Below are positions 20,993 through 28,992 of a stretch of DNA of 28,992 nt, one piece after another. The stretch spans positions 1-28,992 of the forward strand of contig NW_002476035.1 in NCBI RefSeq assembly GCF_000189635.1, in the 5' to 3' direction. The position numbers and the translations under genes are program-made. The DNA is from Tetrahymena thermophila SB210 (lineage: Eukaryota > Ciliophora > Oligohymenophorea > Hymenostomatida > Tetrahymenidae). The number at the start of each line of letters is the position of its first letter. Positions within the stretch are counted from its first letter, which is position 1. The notes beneath the pieces were generated by a model, which saw only the letters and a list, made by a program, of their open reading frames with translations, did not search any database and had not been told where the DNA came from.

Positions 20993-23900
20993 ATGGGAAA
21001 TACATAAGGACAATAAGATCAACTAGCTGACATGAATAGCCAACAACATATTGATGGCGATCAAGCTGGAGCTAATGCTGAAGGCAACTAAGTAGAATAT
21101 CAATATACAGAAAAGGATTTAGAGTACGTCGGTTAAAAGGAGGAAGATGAGGCTTATGGTGAAATAAAAATATACAGAATTAGGAGAGATCTTGAGCAAG
21201 ATGCAGAAAATCCACAAGAGGATTTAGAAATTTGCACAAAAACAAAGATTTTTGACTCTAGAGAAGACTGCAGAGATTACTATGAAGACCTCAAGTCAAA
21301 GAAGTATTTAAATCACAACCATTTGGTTAGACTTGTAAGATCATAAGCAATTTTGAATAGTAATTTCTGCACTAACATTTATAAGATTGATATGGCATAT
21401 GAATACCACAAGTTGAGTCTTAAGGAAGTTCTCCTATCTCGTTTCGAAACAAAAGAATTCTTCGATGAAAATGTAACTTTTTAATTAAATTTACACAGCA
21501 TAAACTCAATAGTTCGTGTTTTTTTTAGTTTTTTCAAGGAGTATTATATATGGTTTGTATATAATCCTAACTAATTTAAGCGAGTTCTTGCAAGTAACTG
21601 AAGCATTTTCGTAACCGAATATTGAAGAAATTTAGCATAAAAATAAAAAATGAGAGCAAATTAAATGATTCAATCCATATAGAAAATACGTTGTGATTGA
21701 TGTTAATTCATTTTATGAAATATTTTCTATGGCAAATAAAATTTAATATCTTACTGAAAAATATTGAACCAGCCAAAAAAATAATAATTGAATGTGATTG
21801 TTTGTGTATAAGATTTCAAGAGAAATAAATTTTAATCGAATTAGTAATTTTAAAAAATCAATAGAAAAAGAAAAATAATATCTTGACTTAATATTAACAA
21901 ATACATTAATCGACTAATCAACCAAATACAAACAAGCAAAAAAACAAACAAAATAAACTTATTTAAAGCAAATAAAACTTTCTAAACATTCATTTCAAGT
22001 GAAATAAAATATAGATTTTTATGCATGCAATTTTCAAATTATTTTTATTAAATCCATCTAATAAGCCAATAAATTCTTTATATTATTAAACTAATCACGA
22101 AATTCTTCTAAATTCAAACTAAAGCAGGATATTTTTACTTTATAAAATTTAAAGGCAAGCCAATGTCTTCATTCTAATAATAAGAATTAAATCTGTAAAA
22201 ACTAACTTATTTCTTCAATATCTATTATAAAAAGCAATTTTTATAAAATTTAATTTTCCCCCAACTCGCTTTATTCAAATAATTATTTTTTTCTATGTAG
22301 AACTAACTTCTTTTTTTCTTATCTTAAGGATGAAAATCTAAATTATTTAATTTGAGAATAAAATTATATTTTACTTTAAACACGGACTTATTGTTTTTTC
22401 TAAGATGAATTAATAGATTTTGTATTAAAAAATTGTTTTAATAAATAAATATTTTAGTCTATATTTGATTTGATAGAGTAAATTATGAGCGTTTTATATT
22501 ACTTTAAAATCAATGGTATGGTTCATGGTGATATCTAACCAAGGACTATCTTGATAGATAACAACAACAACTTCAAACTTACAGATATTATCTTTTTGAC
22601 AGCAGGTATGTGTGGATACAAGAAGCACTTGCTTAATTTAGAAACTGAGTGCTTCTTAGCCCCTGAATTACTTTAGAAGTTGCGTAGATCTACAATCTTG
22701 GATAACGAAGAAGTTGATCAAGAAAAGGCTGATATTTTCTCTCTTGGTTTAGTTGCTTTGGCTATGGGAACTCTCCAAAATGTAGACATCATTTATGATT
22801 TCGAAAACTATACAATTAAAGAAGAGGAAATTTTAGCACTTTTAGAGACAATCAAAAGCCAATATAGCTACAATTTATATCTCTTATTAGTAAGCATGCT
22901 AAATTAGATAGATAAGCGTATTAATTTAGAAGATGGACTCAATTTGATTGACTAAATGCGTAGCGGAAATTTCAATTTAGAGGAATATGAGACCAAGCGT
23001 TTCTAATCTGAATTAGAATAAAGTGAAAAGAAGCTCGCAGATTCTGTCCAACATGGAAATCAATTTATCCAATCTCCTGATGAATAATATAAAAGTAATA
23101 CTGACCATATTATTTAGCATGAACATGATGGAGAAAACTCCAACGTTTAAGCAAATTATAGAGGATAAGCAGGAAACCAACCTGGCAATGAAATCTCTAA
23201 CACTGAATATTCTGAAGACCACATTCCAGACTTTGATCCTGATAGAGAAACTAGAAAGAGAAGCAGAATTAATAGAGGAGATAACTAACAAAATAACAAT
23301 AACAATAATAACTCTAATAATAATATTAACAGCAGCAATATTAATAGCAGTAACTAAAATAGCTAATAAAATGCAAATAGAAACTAGCCATAATATGCAA
23401 ATATGAACGAAAGCAGCCACAGCTACCATAATAACAGCTATAACGAATAGCAACAATAACCATTAAATAGAGGAAACACTTATAATTCCGATTAAAAGAA
23501 GAATCCTGCTAGATCAACTAATTAATTTGGACAAGGTTCATCATAGTAAAATATCCAATAAAGTCTCTAATCAGATCATAAGAACGATAGATACGATAGC
23601 AATTAATTCAATTAAAATTCTCACCAAAAAAATATCCATAACAGCTAGCAATATTAAAACATGAGCCACCAACACCCCAACCATAATAATTCGTAATATC
23701 TCTTTAAACTATTCAATACAATTTTTATTTTTATATTTCTTTATTATTAGCACTAGCATTAATGACATCGAAAATAGATTTAGAGAAGCAATTTTGAGAA
23801 GCTAGCAAGTCTCTCTTAAGTTTGAAAACTCACCTTTGAGATTATTCAGAGACTAACTTCTTGCTGATGAGCTTTATGTACCTCTCGATCCATAGTTCTC

Positions 23901-24075
23901 CAACGCTTCATTAATGAAATCAAGAAATCTTGAAAATTCTGGTAGAAAAAATCAACTCTCACAATCCAATAAATTAAATTACTCCAATAATGTAAGCCAA
24001 AATTTCTCTGCTTAAAAGAATACAAAAAAGAATGACAGTACTCAAAAATTAATTCAAAAGAAATGGAAGATCTGA
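20993..24075 (+). CDS. divergent protein kinase-like protein (probable pseudokinase), 3 exons
   Basis: Exons are 20993-21472, 22458-23692 and 23751-24075 (TGA), 2040 nt, 679 aa, in frame across both introns. The protein starts MGNTQGQQ, which fits the N-myristoylation pattern. Residues ~35-290 are kinase-like: YLNHNHLVRLV and an IYKIDMAYEYHKLSLKEVLL N-lobe end, then SVLYYFKINGMVHGDI with HGD (183-185) for HRD, FKLTDI (D203) for DFG, FLAPELL (APE 228-230), and KADIFSLGLVALAMG for the F-helix. The Asn of the catalytic loop is Thr (HGDIQPRT), the DFG Gly is missing, and I see no glycine-rich loop or VAIK lysine, so catalysis is doubtful. Residues ~310-570 are Asn/Gln/Ser-rich with an RETRKRSR basic patch. 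The last exon is charged. Long antisense and alternate frames in the Asn-rich part are by-products of its composition. Substrate and pathway unknown. Confidence 0.83.
21473..22457 (+). other. 985-nt intron inside the kinase-like domain
   Basis: It begins GTAACT after FFDEN and ends TTTTAG before SIFDLIEQIMSV. Joining the two gives a continuous kinase segment, so the boundaries are well placed. It is far longer than the other introns in this gene (58 nt). The interior is AT-rich with no gene, TIR or repeat that I can see. Confidence 0.75.
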
Positions 24076-24560
24076 TTCAAATAAAGATGAAAAAGGCTTT
24101 TTCTTAAGATTCGCAATCAATCACACATAAATTATATTAACTCTTTGAATAAATTTTATATAAAATAATATTGTCATTTTTGAAATAAAAAATCATGGTG
24201 TGTAATATATTAATTATGAATTTAAATTAATAAGTTTTTTGTCAGATATCTTTAATTAATTTTGTAAATGATAGAATGAATAACTTAAAAAATATTTAAG
24301 TAAATAATAAACTTTTTTATATCAAAAATACATAATTAATTTTACAATAATTTGTCGGTAGAGATTAATATCTTTGAAAATATTTTTTATGAAGATCATT
24401 TAAATATTGCATACTTTAAATTTATAGCTCGTGTAAATTATATTTTTATAGTATAGATAGATAGATCCTTTATTTAAATTAAATAATTTTTAATATAATT
24501 ATGAATAAAATCTATGAAATATTTTAAAGAACTAAAATTAATATTTATAAAATGAAATAA
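24076..24560. other. AT-rich 3' flank of the pseudokinase gene
   Basis: No exon, RNA gene or clear repeat is seen. A short TAGA run occurs near 24455-24467. It presumably contains the 3' UTR of the preceding gene. Confidence 0.4.
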
Positions 24561-24580
24561 TAATTTAAGGATTGTAATTG

Positions 24581-24640
24581 TAAGGGGACGGAGGAGGGAC
24601 ATCAACCAAGACCTTGATTGAGTAGGTATAAAAAATCATA
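24581..24640 (+). other. GC-rich island with a DGGGT phosphate-loop-like motif
   Basis: About 50 bp with roughly 50% GC stand in DNA that is otherwise near 20%. In the frame through 24587 the island encodes GDGGGTSTKTLIEQ and continues QKIIYESH. DGGGT-x-T followed by a short strand is the phosphate-1 loop of BadF/N-acetylglucosamine-kinase-type ASKHA ATPases. No further domain follows in frame, and no splice combination I tried links it to the TPR-like ORF. It may be a relic, an unrecognised small exon or chance. Confidence 0.25.
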
Positions 24641-24681
24641 TACGAATCCCATATGTTTAATCTACCTTCTTTTTTTCTTAG

Positions 24682-25290
24682 TTTTGGTGTATTCAGGTTT
24701 AGAAATTGAGCAATATTCTTATTTAAGCCGACTGAGTAAAAATCCTCATCCTAGAAATCATTCAAATTTTAATGAAAATGAAAATTAGTTTATATTTGAG
24801 AGTATTGAATCTATTTTCTGTAGAAAAATTTATGAATAAATATAGATATACAAATTAATTGATAATATTTATATAGATATTCACTAATAACTTCTTGAAA
24901 AAAGAAACTATTTAGTAATTAACGATTCTACCACTTATAATAATCTTAGTTGTATATAATCTACTTACTTATTAAATAAAGACTATCATAATGCTGCTTA
25001 GTGGTTTAAAAAATATCATTGTTTTTTGCTATAAAATGGTTACTTCACAAAATTTAAATTTGGAAAGAGGTCAATCTATGATTTTTTATCTTGATTGTTT
25101 AATCAATATAAAGGATTTTGATGAAGCTCTTGAATACTCTAAATTTGTTGAAAGATATTTAGATTAATTTTAGCAAGAAAAATCATATCTTTTATTGCAT
25201 AAATAATTGGTAAATAAAAGGATCAATATCTAAATGAATTATAAAATTTTGAAATGGTTTAGTAAGAGAAAATAGAATGAGTAAATAAAT
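24682..25290 (+). pseudogene. TPR-like protein fragment with an apparent frameshift
   Basis: After a CTTAG acceptor-like site, one frame (LVYSGLEIEQYSYLSRL...) runs to about 25020 and includes LNKDYHNAAQWFKKYHCF, a TPR helix-like segment. The continuation LERGQSMIFYLDCL then DFDEALEYSKFVERYLDQ lies in another frame, and the switch falls at a run of six T (25022-25027). Removing the frame change would give a normal paired-helix TPR layout, so this is either a decayed gene or a one-base sequence error. The upstream start is not found, and the C-terminal end beyond about 25280 drifts into low-complexity hydrophobic codons. TPRs mediate protein-protein contacts. Nothing more specific can be said. 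Confidence 0.4.
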
Positions 25291-25455
25291 GTTTTATTAA
25301 TATTTTATTTCATAATATTAGGGTTTCTACCTTGCTTGCTTTTAATGAGTAAATAATCTTCTACGAATTTAATTTTTTCCAAAACAAATAAAAAATTTAA
25401 GATTTTTCTTGCTATTATAGTTTGTGAATTTTATTTATTTTTATGTTTCTTTTTT

Positions 25456-25595
25456 TGATTTGATATTTGTTTCATACATAACTTCAATTTTTTTTGCTTA
25501 TATTAAAATAATTTTAGCGTTTTTTTTTATTTGATATTTGTTTCATAGATAACCTCAATTTTGTTTACTTTTTAAAAATAATTTTAGCATTTGTA
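25456..25595. repeat. tandem duplication, unit 71 bp
   Basis: The word GATATTTGTTTCATA occurs at 25462 and again at 25533, followed in both by a related AAC(T/C)TCAATTTT and AATAATTTTAGC stretch. Two imperfect copies are arranged head to tail. No coding content. Confidence 0.8.
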
Positions 25596-25756
25596 TAAAT
25601 TTTATATCATACTATAATGTACAATAATATATTGATTCAATACTTTATTTATTTATATATTTTTAAGACAATCAATGATGACTACTTAAATTAATAAGTC
25701 ATGACCAAAAAATAATTTGACGAAAATTAATTTTAAATATTTAGAATAAAAATTAA

Positions 25757-26095
25757 AACAAATATTAAATATTTAACTATTTATCATTTAAAATAACTTT
25801 GATTATTTATAATTAAAAATAAAATAAATTTTAAATATTTTACTATTTATCATTTAAAATAACTTTTAATATTTATAGTTAAAAATAAAACAAATATTAA
25901 ATATTTAACTATTTATCATTTAAAATAACTTTGATTATTTATAATTAAAAATAAAATAAATTTTAAATATTTTACTATTTATCATTTAAAATAACTTTTA
26001 ATATTTATAGTTAAAAATAAAACAAATATTAAATATTTTACTATTTATTGTTTAAAATTAACTTTCAACATTTATAATAAAAATTAAACAAATAT
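25757..26095. repeat. AT-rich tandem repeat, 66-bp half-units in a 132-bp period
   Basis: About five copies of a ~66-bp unit with ACTATTTATCATTTAAAATA cores. Alternate copies are most alike: the GATTATTTATAATTAAAAAT variant begins at 25801 and 25933, and the ATTTATAGTTAAAAATAAAA variant lies between and after. This gives a higher-order 132-bp period. It implies an early duplication to a dimer, then amplification of the dimer. No coding function. Confidence 0.85.
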
Positions 26096-26506
26096 TATAT
26101 TTTTAATTATTTCTTATTTATTAATAATTTAACAAACAAATAAATATATCTTTTTGCTCTTAAACAGTTATTAAATTTAAAAGTTCTAAATATTATAAAT
26201 ATCAAGCTTAATAAATTATTCATTCAATGAATAAATTGATCACGCATAATTAATAGTTAAACAAAATAGATATTGTAAATAAATAATTTGATAAACAAAT
26301 CTAATTTTTAATATAAGTATTATATATAGTAGAGTTCAACTTTGTTTTTCTAAATAAAAATTAAAATAAAATAAAAAAAATAATTTTTTTTATTAAATGA
26401 AAAAGAAAAATAAAAGAATTATAGGTTATTTCTAATAAATTATATATTCAAAAATTTTCTATTAAAAATTTATTTAAAAATGTTTTTTAAAAAGTCTTTA
26501 ATGTAG

Positions 26507-26569
26507 CCTTCTAAGGAAAATACTTGGAAGGTGAAAAAATAGTAGGCAGAGAGGTTTTTTCTGTCTACT
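26507..26569 (+). ncRNA. possible structured RNA, two adjacent hairpins
   Basis: Hairpin 1 pairs CCTTCTAAG (26507-26515) with CTTGGAAGG (26523-26531) around a 7-nt loop. Hairpin 2 pairs AGTAGGCAGA (26541-26550) with TCTGTCTACT (26560-26569) around a 9-nt loop. In both stems the only non-Watson-Crick pair is G-U when read as plus-strand RNA. The segment is also less AT-rich than its surroundings. No known RNA family is recognised, and expression is unproven. A DNA palindrome of a mobile element is the alternative. Confidence 0.35.
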
Positions 26570-26918
26570 GATCTAAAAAAGCCCCATTCCTTCCTAAATT
26601 CTCTTTTATATAATTTATAATGAAATAATATAACACTAACAGGTTCAAATTATTTGTTCGTTTTTGGAGAAACCATAGGGCTACTTAAGAGGAATTAATT
26701 TATTTAAGTTTATTTAATTTTTTTATTTTTAATAAATAATTTATTTACTTACAAAAATAAATTTGAATGATATTTATAAATATAAAATCAATAAAAAAAT
26801 CTAACTATTTGTTTATATTTTAGATTTAAAAAAACTTTTCAAAATATTATATAATATTATTCAAACATTTAATATTTATTCATCATTTATTCATCCTTTT
26901 TTCGTGACTTGTTTATAA

Positions 26919-28613
26919 TCAGAATAAATTTTTAAAGACAACTAATCTTTTTAATTTAAGACACTTGCTTGTTACTTTGAATTTTTATGATTCATTCATT
27001 AGGCTAATATTTTATAATAAAATTGTGTAAATTTTAAATAATATTAAAATAGAATAAAATTTTAAATAAAAGGATGAGCTAAATAAATTAACAAAGAAAG
27101 AACAAAAAAAAGCAAGCATAATGAAAAGAAAAAGAAAAAAGAGCTTTATTGTTTTTAATTAGTTTTTATAATTAAAAATATCACAATCCAAAACAAATAA
27201 ACTGTTTTTACCGAAGACCAAGTGTCAAATTTGAGAGATTAATGCAATTTGCTAAACCAGAACCTAAGCCTGATGCACCTTTGTCACCAATTATATAACC
27301 ACTTTTTAAATATTGAAGAAAAAAATATCATTAAATAGTTAATTAGAAGGAAAAAATGAAGAAAAAATAATGAAATAATAAGATTAATTAATTAATAATA
27401 AAAGTAAAAGATTTGAAAATAAAAGGATGAGCTAAATAAATTAACAAAGAAAGAACAAAAAAAATCAAGCAAAATGAAAAGAAAAAGAAAAAAGAGCTTT
27501 ATTGTTTTTAATTAGTTTTTATAATTCAAAATATCACAATCCAAAACAAATGAACTGTTTTTACTTAATGTTAAGTGTCAAATTTGAGAGATTAATACAA
27601 TTTGCTAAACCAGAACCTAAGTCTGATGCACCTTTTTCACCAATTTTATTACTACTTTTTAAATATTGAAGAAAAATATTTCATTAAATAGTTAATTAGA
27701 GGGAAAAAATGAAGAAAAAATATGAAATAATAAGATTAATTAATTAATAATAAAAGTAGAAAATTTGAAAATAAAAGGACGAACTAAATAAATTAACAAA
27801 GAAAGAACAAAAAAAATCAAGCACAATGAAAAGAAAAAGAAAAAAGAGCTTTATTGTTTTTAATTAGTTTTTATAATTCAAAATATCACAATCCAAAACA
27901 AATGAACTGTTTTTACGTAATGTCAAGTGTCAAATTTGAGAGATTAATGCAATTTGCTAAACCAGAACCTAAGCCTGATGCACCTTTGTCACCAATTTCA
28001 TTGTAACTTTTTAAATATTGAAGAAAAAATATATCATTAAATAGTTAATTAGAAGGAAAAAATGAAGAAAAAATATGAAATTATAAGATTAATTAATTAA
28101 TAATAAAAGTAGAAAATTTGAAAATAAAAGGATGAGCTAAATAAATTAACAAAGAAAGAACAAAAAAAATCAAGCAAAATGAAAAGAAAAAGAAAAAAGA
28201 GCTTTATTGTTTTTAATTAGTTTTTATAATTCAAAATATCACAATCCAAAACAAATGAACTGTTTTTACCTAAGGCCAAGTGTCAAATTTGAGAGATTAA
28301 TGCAATTTACTAAACCAGAACTTAAGTCTGATGCACCTTTGTCACCAATTCCATTACTACTTTTTAAATATTGAAGAAAAAATATATCATTAAATAGTTA
28401 ATTAGAAGGAAAAAATGAAGAAAAAATATGAAATAATAAGATTAATTAATTAATAATAAAAGTAAAAGATTTGAAAATAAAAGGATGAGCTAAATAAATT
28501 AACAAAGAAAAAACAAAAAAAATCAAGCAAAATGAAAAGAAAAAGAAAAAAGAGCTTTATTGTTATTAATTAGTTTTTATAATTCAAAATATCACAATCC
28601 AAAACAAATGAAC
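26919..28613 (-). CDS. LRR protein, gene C, 5'-truncated (4 LRR exons plus terminal exon)
   Basis: Exons in transcript order: 28359-28270, 28006-27917, 27654-27565, 27301-27212, and the terminal exon 27003-26919 (TGA). Each internal exon is 90 nt, phase 2 at both ends, one ribonuclease-inhibitor-like LRR with IGDKGASGLGSGLANC and INLSNLTL cores. The terminal exon ends KCLKLKRLVVFKNLF, as in A and P. Units repeat every 352/353 bp. Adjacent introns differ by only about 2-3% while exons differ by about 10%. The gene has no start exon: the next intron stops at 28613, eight bases before its expected donor, and unrelated sequence follows. It is the closest relative of gene A, in the same orientation and with a shared 3' flank. 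It may be a pseudogene or a piece of a larger gene separated by a rearrangement. Confidence 0.82.
27212..28613. repeat. tandem 352/353-bp exon+intron cassettes
   Basis: Exon starts on the plus strand are at 27212, 27565, 27917 and 28270, spacing 353, 352 and 353 bp. Each cassette is one LRR exon plus one intron. A fifth intron begins but has no exon because the array is cut at 28613. The same cassette, more diverged and mostly 317-356 bp (one 231 bp), makes up gene A. Confidence 0.92.
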
Positions 28614-28992
28614 CTAGAAGATAAAAACAACCTGATAAAAACTCAATAGAATTTTGGAATTAGGAAAGAGCTAAATTAGGCCTACCTTTATTGTGATATG
28701 ATAAAAAATGATAATTAATTAAATGCAAAGCGAATAAATTTTTAAAAATTGAAAAAGAGTTTTATAAATATTTTAAATTAATATTTTATATTCTTAAATG
28801 TTGTTAATAAATATCAATAAAAAATCTAATTTATTATAGAATTTTTAAATTAAAAATCTTGCACATATCTAATTAATCAAGGAATTATTTATTTATTTAT
28901 TTATTTAATTTATATTATTTTGCAATGCTTTTATAACTCATAATCAAAAATTTTAAATTAAAATACTACTAATATCAGAAATATATAAATTT
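28614..28992 (+). other. sequence beyond the LRR break; open frame of uncertain status
   Basis: The plus frame beginning at the break (CTA GAA GAT) is free of TGA to the window end. Its first ~55 codons look protein-like (KTQQNFGIRKELNQAYLY, then INFQKLKKSFINIL), and the remainder is low-complexity. With TAA/TAG as sense codons, a TGA-free stretch this long is not rare in such AT-rich DNA, so coding is only possible. If real, it is a 5'-truncated exon of an unidentified gene. Confidence 0.3.

Larger units (their letters stand above)
25596..26918. other. gene-free AT-rich block with repeats and an RNA-like segment
   Basis: No coding exon can be supported. The block holds the 66/132-bp tandem repeat, the two-hairpin segment and, from about 26625, the duplicated 3' flank of LRR gene C. 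Each is listed separately. The rest is A/T-rich sequence. Confidence 0.5.

Noticed and set aside
22680..22907. A stand-alone 75-aa ORF starting at a TTG
   Set aside because: It is an internal slice of the pseudokinase exon 2, bounded only by TAG/TAA codons that are Gln here.
23013..23456. A 147-codon hydrophobic open frame on the minus strand and a 127-codon plus frame at 23023-23406
   Set aside because: Both overlap the Asn/Gln/Ser-rich part of the pseudokinase exon 2 in other frames. They are by-products of AAT/CAA-rich codons, and the true frame is continuous with the kinase domain and splices correctly.
1..28992. Telomeric CCCCAA repeats, rRNA or tRNA genes
   Set aside because: None were seen on either strand, so the window is not a chromosome end or rDNA.

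Overview
This window is AT-rich eukaryotic DNA that reads as genes only with the ciliate nuclear code (TAA and TAG = Gln, TGA the only stop), with short GT...AG introns and Gln/Asn-rich low-complexity protein segments. A Tetrahymena-type ciliate fits best. I cannot tell from the sequence whether it is macronuclear or micronuclear DNA. Under the standard code almost nothing is open. Under the ciliate code I can build eight genes or gene pieces, six of them with complete exon chains whose lengths stay in frame.

Layout. (1) 303-3020 (+): a three-exon non-canonical poly(A) polymerase / terminal nucleotidyltransferase of 860 aa with an Asn/Gln-rich repeated N-terminal half. (2) 3706-12552: two leucine-rich-repeat (LRR) genes, A (-) and P (+), head to head as a large inverted duplication. 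They have 11 and 9 LRR exons; nearly every LRR is one 90-nt exon between phase-2 introns. (3) 13114-16474 (-): a third, much more diverged LRR gene B with 17 internal exons on the same plan, tail to tail with P. (4) 18623-19849 (+): a single-exon arrestin-fold protein. (5) 20993-24075 (+): a three-exon, probably myristoylated pseudokinase with a Gln/Asn-rich tail and one 985-nt intron. (6) About 24680-25270 (+): a TPR-like fragment with an apparent frameshift. (7) 26919-28613 (-): a 5'-truncated fourth LRR gene, C, made of near-identical 352/353-bp exon+intron units and cut off inside an intron at 28613/28614.

The main system here is the LRR exon-cassette family. Because the internal exons are symmetric (2|1), cassettes can be gained, lost or skipped without breaking frame, and the cluster shows both gain (near-identical tandem units) and loss (fused introns with no exon). 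In gene C neighbouring introns differ by about 2-3%, but the exons between them differ by about 10%. Many of the exon changes fall on codons for the exposed beta-strand positions of the LRR. That pattern resembles diversification of a binding surface, comparable in logic to VLR- or NLR-type repertoires. No ligand or cellular role can be read from the sequence.

Other observations include a 103-bp inverted-repeat element, a two-hairpin RNA-like segment, a 66/132-bp AT-rich tandem repeat and a small GC-rich island encoding a DGGGT motif.
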